DNA of 12,612 bases from Rudanella sp. Lineage in GTDB: Bacteria > Bacteroidota > Bacteroidia > Cytophagales > Spirosomataceae. Positions 1 through 5,499 of the stretch are shown in pieces. Location: assembly GCA_026785985.1 (NCBI GenBank), contig JAJAYX010000161.1:1-12612 (forward strand). Reading direction: 5' to 3'. The notes beneath the pieces were generated by a model. It saw only the letters and a program-made list of their open reading frames with translations, was not told the DNA's origin and made no database searches. How positions within the stretch are numbered: position 1 is the first letter of the stretch; each line of letters starts with the position of its first letter. The position numbers were made by a program, and so were the translations under genes.

Positions 1-669
1 CTGACGATTCCCGCTGGCAAAGTCACGGCTATTGTGGGCAGTAGCGGGAGTGGTAAAACGACTCTCTTGAAACTCTTACTCAAATTTTATGATCCTTCTG
101 AGGGAACCATTCAAATTGGCAACCGAAACCTACGGAATCTGAGTGCGGCCTTTTGGCGAAGCAGGTGCGGGTGCGTGATGCAGGAAGGCTATTTGTTTGC
201 CGATAGTATCGTGCGGAACATTACCGAATCGGCCTCCGATGGGCTGTTCGACAAAGGCCGATTGGTTGAAGCCACCCAAATTGCCAATTTAGAGAGCTTT
301 GTGGATGAACTGCCGATGGGCTACAATACCCGCGTAGGCAGCAGTGGCATGGGGATTAGTGGTGGTCAGCGGCAACGGTTGCTGATTGCACGGGCCGTGT
401 ATAAAGATCCGCCCTATCTGTTTTTTGATGAAGCGACGAGTGCTTTAGACGCGAATAACGAACGAATAATTCAGGATAATCTTGACCGCTTCGTTGCCGG
501 TCGAACGGTGGTTATTGTGGCTCACCGGCTCAGTACTGTTCGGAATGCCGATTCGATCATCGTGCTGGAAAAAGGGCGGGTAGTTGAACAGGGCAATCAT
601 AAAAGCCTGATCGAACAACGGGGAGCGTATTATACGCTGGTCAAAAACCAGTTAGAATTAGGCGACTGA
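1..669 (+). CDS. Secretion ABC transporter, ATP-binding domain (3' part only)
   Basis: This is the C-terminal nucleotide-binding domain of an ABC exporter; the reading frame is already open at base 1, so the membrane part, and possibly an N-terminal C39 peptidase domain, lie upstream. In the visible 222 residues there is a Walker A motif (GSSGSGKTT, about residues 13-21), a Q-loop (VMQEGY), the ABC signature (ISGGQRQR), Walker B with the D-loop (LFFDEATSALD) and the H-loop (AHRLST), so the ATPase looks intact. It ends in TGATG, sharing one base with the start of the HlyD-type adaptor, which indicates translational coupling. In Bacteroidota this pairing usually belongs to peptidase-containing exporters that cleave and secrete small double-glycine-leader peptides. 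The peptidase and the substrate are inference, because neither is in the window. Confidence 0.93.
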   Translation: MTIPAGKVTAIVGSSGSGKTTLLKLLLKFYDPSEGTIQIGNRNLRNLSAAFWRSRCGCVMQEGYLFADSIVRNITESASDGLFDKGRLVEATQIANLESFVDELPMGYNTRVGSSGMGISGGQRQRLLIARAVYKDPPYLFFDEATSALDANNERIIQDNLDRFVAGRTVVIVAHRLSTVRNADSIIVLEKGRVVEQGNHKSLIEQRGAYYTLVKNQLELGD

Positions 670-1964
670 TGGCCCTTACCGACAAAGCCGATTCACTCGA
701 ATTGTATAGCGAACAGGTTCGCGATACCCTAAGCCGCCCACCTTCTCAAGCTGTTCGTTACGGAACGGGGCTGGTTTTGGCCGTTGTTGGTCTGCTTGTT
801 TTGATGGGCAGACTTATTCGTTATCCTGATACGCTGCCGGGAACCATTGTAATTACTACCTCGCCCACGCCCAGTCAGGTTGTAGTGGCTCAGGGTGGTC
901 GGTTGAGTCGGGTCTATGCCACCGAAGGCATGACTACCAAACCCAATCAGGTGCTGGCCGAGTTGGAAAACACAACCCGATTAGAGAATGTCCCTCACCT
1001 GAAAATCTATACCCAACAGGTCAGAAATTACCTGACCAATCCGAGTGGTTCGGCTCCTTCACTGGCTAATAACCTGACATTCGGAGACTTGCAAACTGAC
1101 ATCAACGTGTTGGCTCAACAAAGCAAAGTTTATGAACGGCTCCACCACGACAGCTACCTATCAGAGCGGCTTCAACTTCTGAATAAGGAGATCGGCTACT
1201 ATAATCAGTTAGTTGCGCTTAACCAACAACAGGAGACAATTAATCAGGCAGAATACCAGAATGCCGACAAGAAGTATAGCATCGACAAGCGACTGTTTAC
1301 GGAGAAAGTGTACTCACAAGCGGAGTTTCTGGGGTATGAGAACACCTTTTTGCAGAAAAAGAAAGAAAATGAACACTACCGGAAAACGCTTGTTGAAAAC
1401 CAACTAATGCTGGCGGGTAAAGAAAAGGAGCGGTTAGAGTTGGCCCAAACTCACCGGCAACAGGTGCGCGATGCCGGGGATGCTATTCGTAGGGCGGTGC
1501 AAAACTGCACCAATTTATTGCAAAACTGGCAGCAGACCTTTTTGCTTGAAACGCCAGTAGCGGGTAGAGTCTATTTCCTGAAAACCCTACAGGCCAAACA
1601 ACAGGTGCGGCCCGGCGACACTTTATTCACGATTATTCCCCATGAGCACACCCTGATTGGTCAGGCCGTGATTTCGGCAACAAACCGGGGAAAACTAAAA
1701 GTCGGTCAGTTGGTATTGATTCGGTTGCGTGATTTTCCGTCTGAAGAATACGGGCTGATTAATGGTCGGGTAGCCATTATTTCGTTATCACCCGACAACA
1801 ATTTGTGCCGGGTTTCGGTACGTGTTCCCAACCCAATCAAAACCACCTTTGGGCGTAGCCTGCCCTATAGCCCCCAACTGCCGGGAACCGCCGAGATTGT
1901 AACGGAAGACCTTTCGCTTTTAGAGCGAATGTTGTTAGGGCTTCGTCGGTTAATCACCCGCTGA
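669..1964 (+). CDS. HlyD-family periplasmic adaptor subunit of a type I secretion system
   Basis: This 431-residue membrane-fusion protein should link the inner-membrane ABC exporter to an outer-membrane channel. It has a short cytoplasmic N-terminus, one membrane segment at about residues 31-50, and a first half of a lipoyl/barrel-sandwich domain (about 65-105). A long Gln/Glu/Lys-rich region at about 145-285 is likely a coiled-coil hairpin. The returning lipoyl half follows (ETPVAGRVYF, about 294-303), then a beta-barrel region up to about 410. The start ATG overlaps the stop of the preceding ABC gene (TGATG), so the two are co-transcribed and probably act as one complex. The 3' end overlaps the convergent NUDIX gene by 11 bp. 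The cargo is unknown; a TolC-like partner is not encoded here. The family call is firm, the substrate class is inference. Confidence 0.9.
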   Translation: MALTDKADSLELYSEQVRDTLSRPPSQAVRYGTGLVLAVVGLLVLMGRLIRYPDTLPGTIVITTSPTPSQVVVAQGGRLSRVYATEGMTTKPNQVLAELENTTRLENVPHLKIYTQQVRNYLTNPSGSAPSLANNLTFGDLQTDINVLAQQSKVYERLHHDSYLSERLQLLNKEIGYYNQLVALNQQQETINQAEYQNADKKYSIDKRLFTEKVYSQAEFLGYENTFLQKKKENEHYRKTLVENQLMLAGKEKERLELAQTHRQQVRDAGDAIRRAVQNCTNLLQNWQQTFLLETPVAGRVYFLKTLQAKQQVRPGDTLFTIIPHEHTLIGQAVISATNRGKLKVGQLVLIRLRDFPSEEYGLINGRVAIISLSPDNNLCRVSVRVPNPIKTTFGRSLPYSPQLPGTAEIVTEDLSLLERMLLGLRRLITR

Positions 1965-1969
1965 TTACC
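1948..1969. terminator. Possible weak bidirectional hairpin at convergent gene ends
   Basis: TAATCA (1951-1956) and TGATTA (1962-1967) are inverted repeats with a 5-base loop; allowing one bulged T, a GG/CC pair extends the stem. Both stop codons, of the HlyD-type gene (1962-1964) and of the NUDIX gene (complement of 1954-1956), lie inside it. The stem is short and AT-rich, with no strong T-run, so terminator activity is doubtful. Confidence 0.3.
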
Positions 1970-2454
1970 CGTTTTGCCAGCCATTCCTTCACGGCTGGGC
2001 CCGTTCCAAATGGCCACGGGCGGAGTTTGGCAATCGGTACGAGTTTGATTGCCTGCAATTCTGTGGCATCCATTGTGATGTTTCCGGTAGCTTTTACGTG
2101 GTAGGTAAAAATTATTTCGTTGCGCTGATAAAAAGGATAAATACCCAGGAACTCCACAATCTCGACCTGCTCCAGCCCTAATTCTTCCTGAATCTCGCGT
2201 AGCACAGCCTCAGCGGGTTCTTCGCCTTTTTCGAGGAACCCCGTTACGATACCAAACCAATCGGCAGGCCAACCAATATTCTGAGTCAGCACAACGGTAT
2301 CATTATCGTATTCCACAATGGCTCCAACCACGGGCAGGGGATTGTTGTAAAAAACGTAACCACAGGGTTTGGAGCAGATCAGCCGTTCGCGACCACTGGC
2401 TTCGCCCGGCACGAGCGGACTGGCGCATTGCGGGCAGAAATTCATTTTGGACAT
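1954..2454 (-). CDS. Zinc-ribbon NUDIX hydrolase
   Basis: This 166-residue protein carries an N-terminal zinc ribbon with two cysteine pairs (C7/C10 and C27/C31) followed by a NUDIX domain. The NUDIX box is complete at about residues 72-94: G, five residues, E, seven residues, then REIQEELGL, which supplies the Mg-binding glutamates. The order resembles NadH pyrophosphatase NudC, but the protein is shorter and lacks the NudC N-terminal half, so the exact nucleoside-diphosphate substrate cannot be named. I chose the ATG at 2454 because the zinc ribbon begins directly after it. A GTG at 2505 would add 17 residues encoded by AGGATT-type repeat sequence that look non-conserved, and an ATG at 2445 is also possible. 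The gene is transcribed alone, back to back with ruvX and tail to tail with the secretion adaptor. Confidence 0.87.
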   Translation of the reverse strand: MSKMNFCPQCASPLVPGEASGRERLICSKPCGYVFYNNPLPVVGAIVEYDNDTVVLTQNIGWPADWFGIVTGFLEKGEEPAEAVLREIQEELGLEQVEIVEFLGIYPFYQRNEIIFTYHVKATGNITMDATELQAIKLVPIAKLRPWPFGTGPAVKEWLAKRVISG

Positions 2455-2464
2455 GGGTTTTCCA

Positions 2465-2537
2465 ACAGGATTACAGGAGTAACGGGATGAGCCACTTTCA
2501 GACACGGCAAAAATCCGTTTTTATCCGGTAATCCTGT
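2465..2537. repeat. Inverted pair of AGGATT-type intergenic repeats
   Basis: ACAGGATTAC at 2465-2474 recurs inverted as GTAATCCTGT at 2528-2537, a perfect 10-bp match separated by 53 bp. Beyond the perfect core the two copies stay alike (AGGA or GGAT, then A-rich, then CGGGAT or CGGATT). They flank the upstream region of the NUDIX gene and could form a hairpin in its leader. I recall similar AGGATTA-rich intergenic repeats in Cytophagales genomes; that comparison is from memory. Confidence 0.6.
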
Positions 2538-2577
2538 CGAAAAAAAGCAAATAATATCGGGTCTACTTAAACAGCCG

Positions 2578-2585
2578 TATCTTTA
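2578..2585 (+). promoter_or_regulatory. Putative Bacteroidota -7 element of the ruvX operon
   Basis: TATCTTTA matches TAnnTTTG at 7 of 8 positions. The bases around it (CCG before, ACCCGCATT after) closely resemble those around the flippase and purH promoters. No TTG is found 19-20 bases upstream. The ruvX ATG lies only 8 bases after the element, so a transcript from here would be nearly leaderless. Confidence 0.5.
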
Positions 2586-2593
2586 CCCGCATT

Positions 2594-3010
2594 ATGCCGC
2601 GACTCGTTGCCATCGACTTTGGAGCCAAACGCACGGGACTCGCCGTGACCGATCCGTTGCAGATTATTGCGTCGGCTCTGGAAACGGTTCCGTCGCATAC
2701 GGTGGTGGCCTATCTGAAAAAATACGCCCTGACAGAGCCGGTTGATGCCTTTGTGGTTGGTTTACCTAAACGACTCGATGGCACCGACACCGACAATACA
2801 CCCCGTGTGCAGTCGTTTGTGAGAGCCTTGAAGAACGCTTTCCCTCATTTGCCGGTTCACCTTCACGATGAGCGGTTTACAACAAAAATGGCTTTACAGG
2901 CCATGATTGCGGGCGGCTCAAGCCGGAAAGACCGACGCGAAAAGGCAGGTAATATCGACAAGGTAAGCGCGGCCATCATTTTACAGTCATTTATGGAAAG
3001 TAAAAAGTAA
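2594..3010 (+). CDS. ruvX: RuvX/YqgF family nuclease (pre-16S rRNA processing; Holliday-junction-resolvase-like)
   Basis: This 138-residue protein is full length for the YqgF/RuvX family, an RNase H-like fold implicated in maturation of the 16S rRNA 5' end and annotated historically as a putative Holliday junction resolvase. The N-terminus has the family motif DFGAKRTGLAVTD (residues 8-20), followed by FVVGLPKRLDGT (about 53-64), DERFTT (92-97) and IDKVSAAIILQ (121-131). The probable acidic catalytic residues D8, E93 and D122 are all present. The ATG at 2594 gives the standard N-terminus. It heads a close-packed operon: the def start follows one base after its stop. The pairing with def fits a ribosome and translation-housekeeping unit. 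Confidence 0.95.
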   Translation: MPRLVAIDFGAKRTGLAVTDPLQIIASALETVPSHTVVAYLKKYALTEPVDAFVVGLPKRLDGTDTDNTPRVQSFVRALKNAFPHLPVHLHDERFTTKMALQAMIAGGSSRKDRREKAGNIDKVSAAIILQSFMESKK

Positions 3011-3011
3011 C

Positions 3012-3584
3012 ATGATTTTTCCAATAGTAGCCTACGGTGACCCAGTTCTGCGTAAACGGGCCAAAGACATTGATCCTCAAGAGGTTGATGTAAAGAAGTT
3101 TAGCGACGATATGTTTGAAACCATGTACTCCTCTTCGGGTATTGGGTTAGCAGCTCCGCAGGTTGGGCAGGGTATTCGTATGTTCGTGGTGGATGGTACT
3201 GCCATCAATGCAGACGAAAAAGAAGAAGATAAAGACCCCAGTCTCGAAGGGTTCAAAAAGATATTCATCAACCCCGAAATTGTGGAAGAAGACGGCGACG
3301 AATGGGGTTTTGAAGAAGGTTGCCTGAGTATTCCCGGCATCCGGGCCGAGATTTACCGGCCAGAAATAGTCGTGATTCGCTACTTCGATACCGATTGGAA
3401 CGAACATGAAGAAGAATACAACGGGATGGCAGCCCGCATCATTCAGCACGAATATGACCACCTTGAGGGTAAGCTCTTCACCGATTATCTGTCGCCCTTG
3501 AAACGCCAGTTGCTCAAGAAAAAACTGGCCGATATTACCAAAGGTAAAGTCGATGTTGACTACCGAATGCGGTTTCACCGATGA
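3012..3584 (+). CDS. def: Peptide deformylase
   Basis: This enzyme removes the formyl group from the N-terminal methionine of new proteins in the cytoplasm. All three signature motifs are present in order: GIGLAAPQ (residues 43-50), EGCLS (102-106, metal-ligand C104) and HEYDH (146-150, two metal-ligand histidines and catalytic E147). At 190 residues it is a usual length. An acidic insertion of about 15 residues (about 66-80, rich in Glu, Asp and Lys) lies between the first two motifs and is probably a surface loop. The start lies one base after the ruvX stop, so the two genes must be co-transcribed. The stop codon sits in the first copy of a 13-bp tandem duplication that also contains the start of the next gene. 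Confidence 0.97.
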   Translation: MIFPIVAYGDPVLRKRAKDIDPQEVDVKKFSDDMFETMYSSSGIGLAAPQVGQGIRMFVVDGTAINADEKEEDKDPSLEGFKKIFINPEIVEEDGDEWGFEEGCLSIPGIRAEIYRPEIVVIRYFDTDWNEHEEEYNGMAARIIQHEYDHLEGKLFTDYLSPLKRQLLKKKLADITKGKVDVDYRMRFHR

Positions 3585-3601
3585 ATATCACCGATGAACA
3601 T
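3576..3601 (+). repeat. 13-bp tandem duplication spanning the def stop and nitrilase start
   Basis: CACCGATGAATAT (3576-3588) is followed immediately by CACCGATGAACAT (3589-3601), 12 of 13 bases identical. Copy 1 carries the def stop within ATGA; copy 2 carries the real nitrilase start. Both copies read Met-Asn-Ile-Thr from their ATG, but the first is out of frame with the nitrilase. Confidence 0.9.
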
Positions 3602-4364
3602 TACCCTCCTCCAAACCTCCCTGTATTGGCACGACCCGGTGGCGAATCGGGCCGCGCTGGAGGAGTCTATTTTTAACCTCGACCAACCTACTGACCTGAT
3701 TGTGTTGCCCGAAATGTTCACCACGGGTTTCACGATGGAGGCTTCCGCTGTTGCTGAACACCCGCGTTTGGCCACCCATCGCTGGATGCACCAAATGGCC
3801 GCTCAAACAAACGCCGTTGTCACGGGGAGTTATGTAGTACGGGAAAATGGCAGGTTCTACAACCGCCTGCTCTGGATGCAGCCCGACGGGCAGTTTGCCA
3901 CCTACGACAAACGCCACCTGTTCCGCATGGCGGGCGAAGACAAAATCTATACGGCCGGAATCAAACGAATCGTTCAGGAATGGCGAGGCTGGCGAATTTG
4001 CCCCCTGATTTGTTATGATCTCCGGTTCCCGGTCTGGAGTCGCAACCACCCGCAGGACTACGACCTGTTGCTCTACGTGGCCAATTGGCCCGCTGCCCGC
4101 CAACGCCCCTGGGATACGCTCCTGCAAGCCCGCGCCATCGAAAACCTGAGTTATGTGGCGGGGGTAAATCGAGTTGGCGACGACCAGAAAGGACACCACT
4201 ACAGCGGTGGCTCGGCCCTCATCGACTACACGGGCGAGGTGCTTTTCCAGCATTACCAAACCCCCGTTATTCACCAGCAAATCTTATCGCTGGATAACCT
4301 CCGCGCTTTCCGGCAGCGGTTCCCCGCCCACCGCGATGCCGATGGGTTTAGAATGGAGTTGTAG
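3594..4364 (+). CDS. Carbon-nitrogen hydrolase, omega-amidase (YafV/Nit2) type
   Basis: This 256-residue protein is full length for the nitrilase superfamily. The catalytic Glu-Lys-Cys triad is visible: E40 in LPEMFTTGF, K106 in YDKRHLFRMAGE and C140 in LICYDLRFPVWSR. The phrase around the lysine and the DLRFP after the cysteine are typical of the omega-amidase branch, which hydrolyses 2-oxoglutaramate and 2-oxosuccinamate in methionine salvage and glutamine transamination. That substrate is a family-based inference. The protein has no signal peptide and should be cytoplasmic. It is the third gene of the ruvX-def operon, 9 bp after def. The in-frame start is the ATG in the second copy of a 13-bp duplication; an earlier ATG at 3581 is out of frame. 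The last codons form one arm of the terminator hairpin. Confidence 0.92.
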   Translation: MNITLLQTSLYWHDPVANRAALEESIFNLDQPTDLIVLPEMFTTGFTMEASAVAEHPRLATHRWMHQMAAQTNAVVTGSYVVRENGRFYNRLLWMQPDGQFATYDKRHLFRMAGEDKIYTAGIKRIVQEWRGWRICPLICYDLRFPVWSRNHPQDYDLLLYVANWPAARQRPWDTLLQARAIENLSYVAGVNRVGDDQKGHHYSGGSALIDYTGEVLFQHYQTPVIHQQILSLDNLRAFRQRFPAHRDADGFRMEL

Positions 4365-4397
4365 CGTGGTTTTCCGAAACCGCGCTACAACTCCATT
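4352..4397. terminator. Bidirectional hairpin terminator between nitrilase and gatC
   Basis: AATGGAGTTGTAGCG (4352-4366) is perfectly complementary in reverse to 4383-4397. The stem continues inward through one G-T pair, GG/CC and TTT/AAA to a small loop near 4374-4375, giving over 20 pairs. Both stop codons lie in it (4362-4364 on +, complement of 4385-4387 on -). It should block transcription reading from either side, though the arms are coding sequence and T-runs are short. Confidence 0.8.
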
Positions 4398-4675
4398 ACA
4401 TTCGGCACCTGGAAAAACGGCCCTTCATGCTGCGGAGCATTGGCAAGTGCCTGCTCGCGAAGGAGGTGATTGGCCACCACATCGTCGCGCAGTATGTTCA
4501 GGTCGGGCGAGATGTGCATGAGTGGTTCAACGCCGGTAGTATCCACTTCATTTAATTGTTCCATCCACGTCAGCACCCCGTTGAGGCTGTTGAGGAGTTC
4601 GGCTTCTTCGTCGGGCTTCACCTCAAGCCGCGAGAGGTGAGCAATTTTCTGGAGGGTATCGTGGTCAACAAGCAT
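4385..4675 (-). CDS. gatC: Asp-tRNA(Asn)/Glu-tRNA(Gln) amidotransferase subunit C
   Basis: GatC is the small subunit that wraps and stabilises the GatA/GatB amidotransferase, which turns mischarged Glu-tRNA(Gln) or Asp-tRNA(Asn) into the correct aminoacyl-tRNA. The N-terminus (VDHDTLQKIAHLSRLEV, residues 3-19), the middle GVEPLMH (48-54) and the C-terminus (NAP, then FFQVPNVMEL, 87-96) match the family pattern, and 96 residues is the normal size. I chose the ATG at 4675 for this reason; a TTG at 4702 would add nine residues encoded by repeat sequence. gatA and gatB are not in the window. The gene lies 47 bp after plsC on the same strand and probably shares the purH-plsC transcript. Its last four codons lie in the terminator palindrome. 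Confidence 0.95.
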   Translation of the reverse strand: MLVDHDTLQKIAHLSRLEVKPDEEAELLNSLNGVLTWMEQLNEVDTTGVEPLMHISPDLNILRDDVVANHLLREQALANAPQHEGPFFQVPNVMEL

Positions 4676-4680
4676 AAAGA

Positions 4681-4712
4681 GTGCAAGAGTGAAAAGGTGC
4701 AAGAATGAAAGG
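4681..4712 (-). repeat. Two 16-bp imperfect tandem repeats in the plsC-gatC gap
   Basis: GTGCAAGAGTGAAAAG (4681-4696) is followed directly by GTGCAAGAATGAAAGG (4697-4712), 14 of 16 bases identical on the + strand. In the transcribed direction this is a pyrimidine-rich leader just before the gatC start, with no Shine-Dalgarno sequence. Confidence 0.75.
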
Positions 4713-4722
4713 AAAGGGTGCG

Positions 4723-5490
4723 TCAGCTTTTCGCTCTCCGAAACGTCGGACCGTCGCTCTTTCGCTCTTTTATTCTTTCGTGTAGCTCCGCGTCGATAAC
4801 GCGGAAGGTTTGTTCTTTGAGAGCAGGCATATCGGCCTGGGTTAGGCCGATGGTGGCAATTGGTTCGTGGAAAACGACGTTAACCCGACCCCACCGCATT
4901 CGTATGGGCGACTCGTCGGGCAGGATTTTATAGTTGTTCACTAAGGTCAGTGGTATAATGGGCACTTGCTGCTGAATAGCCATTATAAACGCTCCGTCTT
5001 TAAACGGATACGTCATTTGGGGGGGGGCCTGCGCACTAATACCCCCTTCCGGAAAGATGATAATGCTGCGTCCTGAACTCAACACCCGAATCGATTTACC
5101 CAGTGAATAGGCCCGGCTTCGGGCGGCTTCGCGGTCAACCATAATGTGCAGCCGGGCAAACATATAGCCAAACAGGGGGATATTCTTGACGCTTTTCTTG
5201 CCGATATAAGCATAGAAACCCGGTACTACAGCCCCGGTCACGGCGATATCGAGATAGGAGAAATGGTTGGCACAATACACATAGGCTTTTGTTGGATCGG
5301 GCCGAAATCGCCAGTCAACCCGAATCGGTATTCCGATCAGCAAGAAGAAAATCCGCCCCATCGTTCGCACAGCCTCATGCGCATATCGGCGACCGCTATC
5401 CCACTGAATACACAGAAAAATGAACGGAAAAAACAGCAGAAACAGGGCTGAGAACAGAAAAACGCAATAGGCTGTGTACAGTAAGCGCAT
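4723..5490 (-). CDS. plsC: 1-acyl-sn-glycerol-3-phosphate acyltransferase
   Basis: This 255-residue membrane enzyme acylates lysophosphatidate to phosphatidate in phospholipid synthesis. It has a very hydrophobic N-terminal segment (about residues 4-28) that anchors it in the inner membrane, and a second hydrophobic stretch at about 46-55. The acyltransferase motifs follow: NHFSYLD (75-81, the NH-x4-D catalytic motif), FPEGG (146-150, in place of the usual FPEGT) and VPIIPLTL (176-183). The start ATG lies 9 bp after the purH stop, so it is in the purH operon, and gatC follows. Related acyltransferases for lipid A or ornithine lipids share these motifs, so the exact acceptor is inferred. Codons 155-158 contain a run of nine C, just after FPEGG, where one slipped base would truncate the enzyme. 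Confidence 0.88.
   Translation of the reverse strand: MRLLYTAYCVFLFSALFLLFFPFIFLCIQWDSGRRYAHEAVRTMGRIFFLLIGIPIRVDWRFRPDPTKAYVYCANHFSYLDIAVTGAVVPGFYAYIGKKSVKNIPLFGYMFARLHIMVDREAARSRAYSLGKSIRVLSSGRSIIIFPEGGISAQAPPQMTYPFKDGAFIMAIQQQVPIIPLTLVNNYKILPDESPIRMRWGRVNVVFHEPIATIGLTQADMPALKEQTFRVIDAELHERIKERKSDGPTFRRAKS
5019..5027 (-). repeat. Nine-base C homopolymer inside plsC
   Basis: Nine G on the + strand are nine C in the coding direction, encoding the Ala-Pro-Pro-Gln stretch at codons 155-158 of plsC. The frame is open at this length. It is the longest G:C run I noticed in the window and a possible slippage or sequencing-error site. Confidence 0.85.
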
Positions 5491-5499
5491 AAGGAATGA

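Noticed and set aside
3588..4280. Long open frame of 230 codons on the - strand opposite the nitrilase gene
   Set aside because: It lies entirely antisense to a gene with a full catalytic triad, its translation is low in recognisable motifs, and it runs through the operon junction. It is a codon-bias shadow.
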